From contig JAVJOU010000030.1 in NCBI GenBank assembly GCA_040216635.1, forward strand, positions 138,159 through 202,158: a DNA stretch of 64,000 nt, given 5' to 3'. The notes under the pieces were generated by a model. That model was not told where the DNA came from and searched no databases. It saw only the letters and a program-made list of their open reading frames with translations. The DNA comes from UBA1479 sp040216635. GTDB taxonomy: Bacteria > Pseudomonadota > Alphaproteobacteria > Rhodospirillales > Casp-alpha2. Shown one piece after another: positions 33,294 through 41,362 of the stretch (within the stretch, counting starts at the first letter, position 1; each line of letters begins with the position of its first letter). Position numbers and translations under genes: made by a program.

Positions 33294-33787
33294 TCGGCAG
33301 GTTCATCCGGTGCGTCCAAATCCACGGGCACGCCCGGCATGGCCTTGGACGCACGGATCGACAAGGCCGATTTGACGTGACTGACATTGGGCGCCGCCGT
33401 CAATTTGGTGGTGAGAAATTCCTGATAGGCATCCCAATCGGCGGCCACGACCTTCAACAGAAAATCCGTTTCGCCCGCCAGCATGTGACATTCACGCACC
33501 TGCGGCCAGGCGCGCACGGCGTCTTCAAAGGCTTCAAGGTCGTGTTCCGCCTGGGAATTGAGCCCAACCTGGGCAAAAACGGTCACGTTGTAGCCCAGCA
33601 TTTTCGGCTCCAGATCGGCGTGATAGCCGCGGATGAAGCCCGCTTCCTCCAATGCCCGGACCCGGCGCAGGCAGGGCGGTGCTGAAATTCCGGCGCGTTT
33701 CGACAGTTCCACATTGGTCATGCGGCCGTCAGCCTGCAGGTCGCGCAGGATACGCCGGTCAATCTTATCCAGTTTCACGCGCTGCAT
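33290..33787 (-). CDS. Lrp/AsnC-family transcriptional regulator
   Basis: A 165-residue feast/famine regulator. The N-terminal winged helix reads LDKIDRRILRDLQADGRMTN and VELSKRAGISAPPCLRRVRAL. The C-terminal ligand-binding RAM domain has the pattern VRECHMLAGETDFLLKVVA. I use ATG 33787, which gives the usual family length, instead of an in-frame start 87 bases upstream. It converges on the enolase-superfamily gene with overlapping stops and is divergent from trxB. An AT-rich block (33815-33842) holding a minus-strand TATAAT is the probable promoter. Targets are unknown. Confidence 0.92.
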   Translation of the reverse strand: MQRVKLDKIDRRILRDLQADGRMTNVELSKRAGISAPPCLRRVRALEEAGFIRGYHADLEPKMLGYNVTVFAQVGLNSQAEHDLEAFEDAVRAWPQVRECHMLAGETDFLLKVVAADWDAYQEFLTTKLTAAPNVSHVKSALSIRASKAMPGVPVDLDAPDEPAD

Positions 33788-34031
33788 GATCGTTTCCCAA
33801 CCCCCGAGTCTGGTGAAATTTTGTTGCGAAATTATATTATAACGCCTCCGGGGGAAAGCCCCGTTGCGTGACATATGCGTTCACGACTTCGCAGGGCCGG
33901 TTATTCCGCCATTAGGAGGGCCGCTTGCGCTTGCACCCCGGGCGGGGCGCTCTTATCTTAGGCCCCAATTGGACACGAACCCTGGGCAGTCGGGTCCCCT
34001 GAAACAGTCGTTTAAGAAGGTACATCGCTCC

Positions 34032-35012
34032 ATGCCCAATTCCACCGACGCCACGCCACGCCACAGCAAGGTTCTGATCATCGGATCCGGCGCCGCCGGC
34101 TATACGGCCGCCGTCTACGCCGCGCGCGCCAACCTGTCCCCCCTTCTGGTGCGCGGCCTGCAGCCGGGCGGCCAGCTGACCATCACCACGGATGTCGAGA
34201 ACTATCCCGGTTTCGCCGAACCGATTCAGGGCCCCTGGCTGATGGAACAGATGTTTGAACAGGCCAAGAACGTGGGCACGGACATGGTCGAGGACACGAT
34301 CATGGAAATCGACCTGAACGCCCGGCCGTTCCGGGCGGTCGGCGATTCAGGCGCCATTTACACGGGCGACACCCTGGTGATCGCCACGGGGGCCAGTGCC
34401 CGCTGGCTGGGCCTGCCGTCGGAAGAAACCTTCATGGGCTTCGGCGTGTCGGCCTGTGCGACCTGCGACGGGTTTTTCTACCGCGAAAAGGAAGTCGCCG
34501 TGATCGGCGGCGGCAACACGGCGGTCGAAGAAGCCCTGTTCCTGACCAATTTCGCCAAGCGCGTGACCCTGATCCACCGCCGGGACGAACTGCGCGCGGA
34601 AAAGATCATGCAAGACCGCCTGTTCAACAACGACAAGATCGAAATCATCTGGGATACGGTGCTTGAAGAAGTCCTGGGCGGCAGCAATCCGCCGGGCGTT
34701 ACGGCCATGAAGCTTAAGAACGTGAAGACCGGCGAGGTGACAGAGCGGGCCGCCGACGGTGTGTTCATCGCCATCGGCCACGACCCCAACACCAAATTGT
34801 TTGCCGGTCAGATCGATATGGACGACGAAGGCTATATCCTGACCCAGCCGGACAGCACAAAGACCAGCATTCCGGGTGTGTTCGCCGCCGGCGACGTTCA
34901 GGACAAGGTGTTCCGCCAGGCCGTAACGGCCGCCGGCACCGGGTGCATGGCGGCGTTGGAAGCCGAACATTTCCTGGCCGGCCAGGAAGCGGCCAAGGTC
35001 GCCGCCGAATAG
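34032..35012 (+). CDS. trxB: Thioredoxin reductase
   Basis: NADPH-dependent flavoprotein that reduces thioredoxin. The 326-residue protein has the FAD motif GSGAAGYTAAVYAARANL, the redox CATCDGFF near residue 145, the NADPH-binding GGGNTAVEEALFL, and the C-terminal FAD contact GVFAAGDVQDKVFRQAVTAAG. ATG 34032 gives the standard N-terminus (about a dozen residues before KVLIIGSG); an in-frame start at 33864 would add 56 residues with no family counterpart. AAGAAGG lies upstream. Confidence 0.96.
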   Translation: MPNSTDATPRHSKVLIIGSGAAGYTAAVYAARANLSPLLVRGLQPGGQLTITTDVENYPGFAEPIQGPWLMEQMFEQAKNVGTDMVEDTIMEIDLNARPFRAVGDSGAIYTGDTLVIATGASARWLGLPSEETFMGFGVSACATCDGFFYREKEVAVIGGGNTAVEEALFLTNFAKRVTLIHRRDELRAEKIMQDRLFNNDKIEIIWDTVLEEVLGGSNPPGVTAMKLKNVKTGEVTERAADGVFIAIGHDPNTKLFAGQIDMDDEGYILTQPDSTKTSIPGVFAAGDVQDKVFRQAVTAAGTGCMAALEAEHFLAGQEAAKVAAE

Positions 35013-35076
35013 GCATGACACCAGCCGGGGGCGGCGTAGGCATTTCCCCCGAATGGCTGATCAGGGGGTTTATCCC

Positions 35077-35967
35077 ATGGACTGGGACAAATTGCGGGTC
35101 TTTCACGCCGTCGCCGAAGCGGGCAGCTTTACCCGCGCGGGCGAAGATCTGCACCTTAGCCAGTCGGCGGTCAGCCGCCAGATTTCGGCCCTCGAGGACA
35201 GCCTACGGGTGCCTCTTTTCCACCGTCATGCGCGCGGCCTGATCCTGACGGAACAGGGAGAGCTTCTGTTCCGCACGGCCCATGACGTGTTTTCCAAACT
35301 GGCCATGGTCGAAGCCCGCATCGCCGAAAACAAGGACGAAGCCCAGGGTTCGCTGACCGTAACAACCACAGTCGCGTTCGGATCAATCTGGCTGACCCCG
35401 CGCATGAGCGAGTTCAAGACCCTTTATCCCGATATCGACGTGACCTTGGCGCTGGCCGATACGGAACTGGACCTGAGCATGCGCCAAGCCGATGTGGCCA
35501 TCCGCCTGGCTCCGCCCAAACAGCCGGACCTGATCCAGCGTTATCTGATGACCATGCATTACCATGTCTATGCCTCGGCCGATTATCTGGCCGCCCATGG
35601 CACCCCCCAACGGCCCCAGGACCTGGACGACCACGACCTGATCGTGTACGGCGACGGCGCCCGCCCGCCGGTGGAAAACCTGAACTGGCTGCTGACGGCG
35701 GGCGCCAAGCCGGGAACCCGCCGCGAGCCCGTCCTGCGGGTCAATTCGATCTACGGGATTTTCCGGGCCGTGCAAGCGGGCCTTGGAATCGGTGCCGTGC
35801 CCGATTACATGAGCCGGGAAGTCAGCAATCTGAAGGAAGTTCTGCCGGAATTGCGCGGCCCTTCGATCGAAGCCTATTTCGTCTATCCCGAGGAACTGCG
35901 GAATTCCAAACGCATCACCGTATTCCGGGATTTCCTGGTCGATCGGCTCAACCCGGAAAACCTGTAA
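35077..35967 (+). CDS. LysR-family transcriptional regulator
   Basis: A 296-residue LysR-type regulator. The N-terminal helix-turn-helix is unmistakable: WDKLRVFHAVAEAGSFTRAG, then LSQSAVSRQISALEDSLRVP. The effector-binding domain (about residues 95-290) includes LTVTTTVAFGSIWLTPRM and VQAGLGIGAVPDYM. ATG 35077 has AGGGGG eight bases upstream; an in-frame start at 35053 would add eight residues. The inducer and targets are unknown. It is 65 bases after trxB and is followed by the gene-free interval that holds the candidate sRNA. Confidence 0.92.
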   Translation: MDWDKLRVFHAVAEAGSFTRAGEDLHLSQSAVSRQISALEDSLRVPLFHRHARGLILTEQGELLFRTAHDVFSKLAMVEARIAENKDEAQGSLTVTTTVAFGSIWLTPRMSEFKTLYPDIDVTLALADTELDLSMRQADVAIRLAPPKQPDLIQRYLMTMHYHVYASADYLAAHGTPQRPQDLDDHDLIVYGDGARPPVENLNWLLTAGAKPGTRREPVLRVNSIYGIFRAVQAGLGIGAVPDYMSREVSNLKEVLPELRGPSIEAYFVYPEELRNSKRITVFRDFLVDRLNPENL

Positions 35968-36117
35968 CATCCGGATTCCAGGGCACCGCCCCCACCGTCG
36001 CACGTATCGTGTCATCCTAATGCAATAATTGCACGTCAACGCCAAAGGTATGCGTAAAATGCATATCTGGAATGCGTGTTTATGTCTGGTATACCAAATA
36101 AAGAAGCCTATATAACC

Positions 36118-36314
36118 TGCATCCTGTTGCCGCCGATCCCACCTTTTCGGCGCGGCAACGACCGAGTTTTGGATCCTCCCAGATCCACCCCGCCGGAGGT
36201 CATCCGGCACCGGGACTGCTCCTGGCCCCCCCGGGCAGCAGCCCCGACGTCTCCCAGACGTGAAGCCTCCCTGTCAAACTCGCCGGTCTCCTTTCGGAGA
36301 CCGGCGGTTTTTTT
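36118..36314 (+). ncRNA. Candidate multi-hairpin small RNA with UCCC motifs
   Basis: Predicted transcript of about 195 nt. Hairpins in order: 36126-36159 (8-bp arms GTTGCCGC/GCGGCAAC), 36170-36187 (TGGATC, loop CTCCCA, GATCCA), 36192-36208 (GCCGGA, loop GGTCA, TCCGGC), 36212-36244 (GGG-A-CTGCT with AGCAG-CCC), and 36247-36261 (ACGTCT, loop CCC, AGACGT). Then comes an unpaired stretch with CCTCCC (36266-36271) and a terminator. TCCC occurs at 36137, 36177, 36252 and 36268, mostly in loops or single strands, where it could pair with Shine-Dalgarno sequences. That arrangement resembles anti-SD sRNAs known in other bacteria. It is not recognisable to me as 6S, SRP, tmRNA or RNase P RNA. Confidence 0.5.
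36281..36314 (+). terminator. Strong intrinsic terminator of the candidate sRNA
   Basis: Perfect 11-bp stem CGCCGGTCTCC (36281-36291) / GGAGACCGGCG (36296-36306) with loop TTTC, followed by a seven-T run (36308-36314). The orientation is plus, so it ends a plus-strand transcript; the LysR stop is more than 300 bases upstream. Confidence 0.92.
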
Positions 36315-36348
36315 ATGCGCAGAGGTTACGGAACAGACAAGGGCATTG

Positions 36349-38385
36349 TTATTGCGCCGCCTGGGCGCGCTGGGCCACGACCTGATCCGCTTCCTTGCCC
36401 TGCAATTCCTGCAGATGGTCGAATTCCCATTGGAACGTGCCGACCCCCATGGTCATGGAGCGCAGCTCGATCACCAGATCATGCATTTCCGATTGCGGCA
36501 ATTGCACCTGCACTTCGTCCCAGCCGATCCAGCCCGCTTTGGCATCAAACCCCATGATCTGGCCCCGCCGCCCGGAAATCAGACGCTGCATGCGCGAGGT
36601 GAATTCGCTGGGCAGCGACACCGTAACCTTGCAGATCGGTTCCAACAGGACCGGATTGCAGTTGGGCATGCCTTCGCGCATGGCCTGTTGGGCGGCCTTG
36701 CGGAACGCCATGTCCGACGAATCCACATTGTGGTACTGGCCGTCGGTCAGGGTCACGGACAGGTCGACCACGGGAAATCCCAGGGGCCCTCGCTGCAGGT
36801 ATTCACGCACCCCCGCTTCGACTGCGGGAATGTATTGTTTGGGCACCACGCCGCCGGTGATGCTGTCGCCGAAGGAAAATCCGTCGCCCCGATTGACCGG
36901 TTTGATGTCCAGGTGCACATCGCCGAATTCGCCATGCCCGCCGGACTGTTTCTTGTGGCGGGAATGCTGGGTCGTCGGTTTGCGGATGGTTTCCTTGTAA
37001 GGCACCTGGGGCCGTTCCCATTCCATGTCGATGTGGAATTTGCCCTTCATCTTGTCCATGGCGATCATCAGATGCATCTCGCCCTGGCCCCACAGCAGCA
37101 TTTCCCCCGTATCCTGGTTGTGCTCATGGGAAATGGAGGGATCTTCCTCGATGATCTTGGCAAGGGCCGTCGACATCTTGACCTCGTCTCCCCGGTTGGC
37201 CGCATGCACCGCCATGGAAAACAGCGGCGTCAGGGGGGCGGGCCAGTCCATGCCCTTGGCCTTACCCGACGGCGAAACCAGATCGCCGGTCTGCACATCG
37301 TCCATGCGGCCAAGCGCCACGACTTCGCCGACGCCGCCCTTGGCGATTTTCTCCATCTTCTGGCCCAGCGCCCTGGACATGCCGGAAACCTTGCCCTTGT
37401 CGGTCGCCATGCCGTCTGTGATCTCGCCGCACCACACCCGGGCGAAAGACAATTTCCCCGCATGGCCCGCATGCAGGGTCTTGAACACCCGCGCGGCGGC
37501 TTCGCCGCCGGATGAACCTGGCGTCGGCTCGCCCAGGCGTTCGGCGGTCACGTCCGGTCCCGGGGCTTCGTGGCGCAATGCTTTCAACAGCCGGCGCACG
37601 CCGTTGCCGTGTTCGGCCGAGCCGAAAAACACCGGCACGGCCTTGCTGTCCTGAAGCACCTTGGCCAGATGTTCGAACACCTCGTCCGACTGGGGCACAA
37701 TATCTTCCAGCAATTGTTCCAGCAGGGCATCATCGAAATCGGCGAGGCTTTCCAGAAGTTCCGTGCGCGCCGCCTCTTCCCGATCCTTGGCCGCGTCGGG
37801 CAGTTCGATCAATTCCGACGGTTTGCCTTCCTGCCAGCGGAACGCCCGTTCGCTGACCAAGTCCACATGGCCGGTAATGTCGTCGCCGTCGCGCAGGGGG
37901 ATTTCGCGCAGCACCAGTGGGCTGTCGGACAGGCTTTGCAGGGCTTCCAGCGTTTCCGCGACGCTGGCTTCGGCTGAATCCATCTTATTGATGAAAATCA
38001 CGTGCGGAATCTGATGTTGATCCAGGTACTTGAGGATCGGCGCCGCGGTCAGCGCGCGGTCGCGCCCCGGCTCGCAGACCACCACGGCGGCATCCGCCAC
38101 CATCAAGCCGTTATGCGCATCCTGCAGCATGTCGATCGAGCCCGGACAGTCGATGAACGTCCAATCGCCGCCCAAATAACACGCGCTGGCGATGTTCATT
38201 TCCGTCGACATCTGGCGGGCGCGGGCTTCCGGCGTGGCGTCACCGACCATGTTGCCGTCCTTGACGGAACCCTTACGGTCAATGACCTCGCATTGACGCA
38301 GGATTTCCTCCAACAGGGATGTCTTTCCACTGAGATACGGGCCGACCAGCGCCGCAACGCGGGGTCGGCTGTCGGAATTGGTCAT
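36349..38385 (-). CDS. Divergent EF-G-like translational GTPase paralogue
   Basis: A 678-residue protein with the domain order of elongation factor G: GTPase domain (1 to about 265), domain II, then domains III-V including HSRHKKQSGGHGEFGDVHLD (domain IV) and GFDAKAGWIGWDEVQVQLPQ (domain V). The G domain is altered: G1 is GPYLSGKTSL rather than AHIDAGKTT, G3 is DCPGSIDM rather than DTPGHVDF, while G4 NKMD is intact. It therefore lacks the catalytic switch-II histidine. ATG 38385 has GGGAGG eight bases upstream and matches the family N-terminus. It is not the housekeeping fusA (no rpsL/rpsG/tuf neighbours). Role unknown, probably ribosome-associated. Confidence 0.88.
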   Translation of the reverse strand: MTNSDSRPRVAALVGPYLSGKTSLLEEILRQCEVIDRKGSVKDGNMVGDATPEARARQMSTEMNIASACYLGGDWTFIDCPGSIDMLQDAHNGLMVADAAVVVCEPGRDRALTAAPILKYLDQHQIPHVIFINKMDSAEASVAETLEALQSLSDSPLVLREIPLRDGDDITGHVDLVSERAFRWQEGKPSELIELPDAAKDREEAARTELLESLADFDDALLEQLLEDIVPQSDEVFEHLAKVLQDSKAVPVFFGSAEHGNGVRRLLKALRHEAPGPDVTAERLGEPTPGSSGGEAAARVFKTLHAGHAGKLSFARVWCGEITDGMATDKGKVSGMSRALGQKMEKIAKGGVGEVVALGRMDDVQTGDLVSPSGKAKGMDWPAPLTPLFSMAVHAANRGDEVKMSTALAKIIEEDPSISHEHNQDTGEMLLWGQGEMHLMIAMDKMKGKFHIDMEWERPQVPYKETIRKPTTQHSRHKKQSGGHGEFGDVHLDIKPVNRGDGFSFGDSITGGVVPKQYIPAVEAGVREYLQRGPLGFPVVDLSVTLTDGQYHNVDSSDMAFRKAAQQAMREGMPNCNPVLLEPICKVTVSLPSEFTSRMQRLISGRRGQIMGFDAKAGWIGWDEVQVQLPQSEMHDLVIELRSMTMGVGTFQWEFDHLQELQGKEADQVVAQRAQAAQ

Positions 38386-38670
38386 CGTTACCTCCCAAGT
38401 GCGTTCTTTTTTGTCGCAGGAAGGGGCCGTTTCACCGGCCTTCGATATCCATTTATGGTTAAAGCGTATCTCGCCCAACGGCGGATTCAAGAAGAATCCG
38501 GGAATTCGGGAAAGATTCATTCCGGAACAATCTCATACAAAACCATCTTATCCCCGTACCGCGCGCCTTATCATGGGGAAACAATCCCTTGGCCCCGGTG
38601 GACAAACCCCCCATATGCGGGGATAAACTGACACTTCCGGCGCGTCGCCGCCCAGCAACGAAGAAACGTG
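38386..38670. other. Divergent intergenic region, EF-G-like / apaG
   Basis: 285 bases between divergent genes. The GGGAGG ribosome binding site of the EF-G-like gene is at the left edge. A small CCCC-ATATG-CGGGG hairpin lies near 38610-38623. No gene or defined promoter can be supported. Confidence 0.4.
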
Positions 38671-39081
38671 ATGAACACCAAGAGCCATAACTATTCACAA
38701 ACCACGCGCGACATCTGCGTCAGCGTCCTGCCACAGTATTTGCCCGATCAGTCGGTGCCCGAAGATCACCGCTATGTCTGGGCCTATACGGTCCGGATCG
38801 AAAACCAGGGGGCCGAAACGGTCCAATTGATCAACCGCTACTGGCGGATTACCGACGCCCAGGGCACATCACACGAAGTTCGCGGCGAGGGCGTGATCGG
38901 CGAACAGCCGATCCTGGCGCCCGGCGAAGCCTTTGAGTATACCAGCGGCACACCGTTGGCGACGCCGTCGGGCATGATGATGGGATCCTATGAAATGGAA
39001 ACCCAGACGGGCGATTACTTCGACGTGGCCGTTCCCGCCTTTTCGCTCGACAGCCCGCACGAACGCATCAACCTTAACTAG
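38671..39081 (+). CDS. apaG: ApaG domain protein
   Basis: A 136-residue ApaG protein: an immunoglobulin-like beta-sandwich fold of uncertain biochemical role, linked in enterobacteria to Co/Mg resistance. Family blocks: YVWAYTVRIENQGAETVQL, NRYWRITDAQG, VRGEGVIGEQPILAPGEAFEY and GTPLATPSGMMMGSYEM. I use ATG 38671; a GTG immediately before it (38668) is also in frame. About 285 bases upstream are gene-free and moderately AT-rich. folE follows by 33 bases on the same strand. Confidence 0.93.
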   Translation: MNTKSHNYSQTTRDICVSVLPQYLPDQSVPEDHRYVWAYTVRIENQGAETVQLINRYWRITDAQGTSHEVRGEGVIGEQPILAPGEAFEYTSGTPLATPSGMMMGSYEMETQTGDYFDVAVPAFSLDSPHERINLN

Positions 39082-39114
39082 CCCTATTCAACAACTGGAC
39101 CGGGAAACCCGACC

Positions 39115-39744
39115 GTGACAGCCAAGAAACATCTGAACGTCGCCCAATTGGCAAATGATGAAGCCAAGCCCGCCGGCGACAAGCCATCCCGCGCCGAGGC
39201 AGAAGACGCCGTGCGCACGCTGCTGCGCTGGGCCGGGGACGATCCCGCGCGCGAGGGCCTGGTAGATACCCCCAAACGCGTTGCCAGCGCCTATGAGGAA
39301 TTTTTCGCCGGATACCAAGCCGATCCCACGGAAATTCTTCAGCGGACCTTCGAGGAAACGGACGGCTACGACGAAATCGTGGTGCTGAAAGACATCCGCC
39401 TGGAAAGCCATTGCGAACACCACATGGTACCGATCATCGGCGTTGCCCATGTGGCCTATCTGCCGCACCGCCGGGTGGTCGGCATTTCCAAACTGGCGCG
39501 GGTGGTCGAAACCTATGCCAAGCGGCTGCAGATTCAGGAAAAGCTTACCGCCCAGGTTGCCAATACGATCAACGAAGTGCTGGAGCCCAAGGGCGTGGCC
39601 GTGGTGATCGAGGCCGCCCATCAGTGCATGACCACGCGCGGCGTCAACAAACCAGGCGTAACCATGGTGACCTCACGCATGTTGGGGGCGTTCCGCGACG
39701 ACCCGACCACGCGGCGCGAATTCCTGGGCATGATCGGGCATTAG
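39115..39744 (+). CDS. folE: GTP cyclohydrolase I
   Basis: First enzyme of tetrahydrofolate (and pterin) synthesis; converts GTP to 7,8-dihydroneopterin triphosphate. 209 residues. The zinc and active-site block ESHCEHHMVPIIGVAHVAYL carries the zinc Cys and catalytic His residues, and the second zinc ligand is in HQCMTTRGV. The N-terminal half starts with a variable segment before DAVRTLLRWAGDDPAREGLVD. The start is GTG 39115, 33 bases after apaG. The oligomerising C-terminus SRMLGAFRDDPTTRREFLGMI is normal. Confidence 0.96.
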   Translation: MTAKKHLNVAQLANDEAKPAGDKPSRAEAEDAVRTLLRWAGDDPAREGLVDTPKRVASAYEEFFAGYQADPTEILQRTFEETDGYDEIVVLKDIRLESHCEHHMVPIIGVAHVAYLPHRRVVGISKLARVVETYAKRLQIQEKLTAQVANTINEVLEPKGVAVVIEAAHQCMTTRGVNKPGVTMVTSRMLGAFRDDPTTRREFLGMIGH

Positions 39745-39840
39745 CCGCAAAACCCAAGCGGCGTTAGCCGCGACGGTCGTTTTGCGCGAAATCCGAACAA
39801 TTCCGCAAAATCCACGCGGCATATGGACGCGACGGTTAGT
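39745..39840 (+). repeat. Imperfect direct repeat after folE
   Basis: A unit starting CCGCAAAA at 39745 and again at 39803 (period 58). Each copy continues with a CCA, GCGGC and CGCGACGGT pattern over about 38 bases with several mismatches. It lies between the folE stop and trkH. Meaning unknown. Confidence 0.4.
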
Positions 39841-39870
39841 TCCTTCTTTACCTGAAATGCTCTAAACCTC

Positions 39871-39886
39871 GTCCCCTATAGGGGAC
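39871..39886. promoter_or_regulatory. Perfect 16-bp palindrome upstream of trkH
   Basis: GTCCCCTATAGGGGAC is fully self-complementary and ends 16 bases before the trkH ATG (39903). It could be an operator for a dimeric regulator or a hairpin close to the ribosome binding site. Confidence 0.5.
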
Positions 39887-39902
39887 AGAACAAGGCACGG
39901 GT

Positions 39903-41351
39903 ATGGATTTCCGCCCCATTCTGATGATTATCGGCACGCTGCTGGCGACTTTGGCGCTGGTCATGTGCGTGCCGGCGGTGGTCGACGCCTTTCAAGGCAA
40001 CCCGGACTGGGAAGTGTTCGCCGCGTCTGCGGGCGTCACTTTGTTTCTGGGCGTGGCCATGGCACTGACGGCCTCCACCGGCGGGGTGCGCCGGCTGTCC
40101 GTTCGCCAGGCCTTCGTCATGACGACGCTTAGCTGGGTCGCCTTGACCGTGTTCGCGTCCTTCCCCTTCATGTTCTCGGAACGGGAATTGAGCTTTACCG
40201 ACGCCTTTTTCGAAGCCATGTCCGGGCTGACCACGACCGGCTCGACCATCCTGACTGATCTGGACACCCTGCCGCCCGGCATTCTGTTGTGGCGTTCGTT
40301 GCTGCAATGGCTGGGCGGGATCGGCATCATCGTCATGGCGATCGCGATTCTGCCCATGCTGAAGGTCGGCGGCATGCAGCTGTTCCGCATGGAATCCTCC
40401 GACCAGTCGGCGGAAAAAGCCATGCCGCGCGCGGCCCAGATCGCCAGCACGATCGGCGTGATCTATCTGTTTCTCACCTTCCTGTGGGCCGGGGCCTATT
40501 GGCTTGCGGGGATGAGCGGGTTCGACGCCGTCGCCCATGCGATGACGACCATCGCCACGGGCGGATTTTCAACCCATGACGAATCCATGGGCTATTTCGA
40601 CCATGCCGCCATCGATTTCATCGCATCCCTGGGGATGGTCATCGGCGCGCTGCCGTTCATTCTTTACGTCCGCATGCTGCAGGGCCAGTTTTCCGCCCTG
40701 CACCGGGACCCGCAGGTGCAATGGTTCCTGACAACGGTCTGCGCCGTGGTCCTGGCGACTACCGTCTGGCTTTGGTTGGAACAGGAGCGCGCGCCGTTCG
40801 AAGCCCTTCGGCTCGCGACCTTCAACATCATCTCAATCATCACCGGCACGGGCTACGCCACGGACGATTATTCCCTTTGGGGACATTTCGCCCTGCCGAT
40901 CTTCTTCTTCATCATGTTCATCGGCGGCTGTGCGGGATCGACCACCTGCGGCAGCAAGGTTTTCCGCTTTCAGAGCCTTTATGCCGCCTGCCGCACCCAG
41001 CTGCGCCATCTTCTGCATCCCCATGGCGTGTTCATTCCCTACTACAACAAACAGCCCATTTCGGACGAGGTCATCATCTCGGTCCTGTCGTTCTTCTTTG
41101 TCTGGTTCCTGTGCTTCACGTTGCTGGCGCTGGGACTGGGGCTTTTGGGGCTGGATTTCGTGACCGCCTTCTCGTCCGCCGCCACGGCCATCGCCAACGT
41201 GGGCCCCGCCCTGGGTGAAACCGGGCCGGCCGCGACCTTCGCCGACCTTCACGACGGCGCAAAATGGCTGATGGCGATCGGCATGCTGTTGGGCCGGCTG
41301 GAACTGTTCACGGTGATCGTGCTGTTTACCCAGGCATTCTGGCGGAACTGA
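39903..41351 (+). CDS. trkH: TrkH-family potassium uptake protein
   Basis: A 482-residue integral membrane protein with four M1-P-M2 repeats characteristic of K+ transporters. Filter-region loops include SGLTTTGSTIL, MTTIATGGFSTHDES, ITGTGYATDDYS and SSAATAIANVGPALGETG. It needs a cytoplasmic NAD-binding partner (TrkA), which is not in this window. The ATG follows a 16-bp perfect palindrome and an AAGG about eight bases before the start. It ends convergently with the LysE gene. Confidence 0.93.
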   Translation: MDFRPILMIIGTLLATLALVMCVPAVVDAFQGNPDWEVFAASAGVTLFLGVAMALTASTGGVRRLSVRQAFVMTTLSWVALTVFASFPFMFSERELSFTDAFFEAMSGLTTTGSTILTDLDTLPPGILLWRSLLQWLGGIGIIVMAIAILPMLKVGGMQLFRMESSDQSAEKAMPRAAQIASTIGVIYLFLTFLWAGAYWLAGMSGFDAVAHAMTTIATGGFSTHDESMGYFDHAAIDFIASLGMVIGALPFILYVRMLQGQFSALHRDPQVQWFLTTVCAVVLATTVWLWLEQERAPFEALRLATFNIISIITGTGYATDDYSLWGHFALPIFFFIMFIGGCAGSTTCGSKVFRFQSLYAACRTQLRHLLHPHGVFIPYYNKQPISDEVIISVLSFFFVWFLCFTLLALGLGLLGLDFVTAFSSAATAIANVGPALGETGPAATFADLHDGAKWLMAIGMLLGRLELFTVIVLFTQAFWRN

Positions 41352-41362
41352 GCTTTTCCCTC

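Larger units (their letters stand above)
35968..36348 (+). other. Gene-free interval with AT-rich segment and candidate sRNA
   Basis: 381 bases without a convincing protein gene. Positions 35995-36120 are clearly more AT-rich than the surroundings and look like a promoter region (TATAAC at 36111-36116). From about 36118 to 36314 the plus strand holds a series of perfect hairpins ending in a strong intrinsic terminator, described separately. The last 33 bases precede the convergent EF-G-like gene. Confidence 0.6.

Noticed and set aside
36118..36314. 6S, SRP, tmRNA or RNase P RNA
   Set aside because: The hairpin chain lacks the single long central bubble of 6S RNA, the SRP core GGAAG motif and the size of tmRNA or RNase P RNA.
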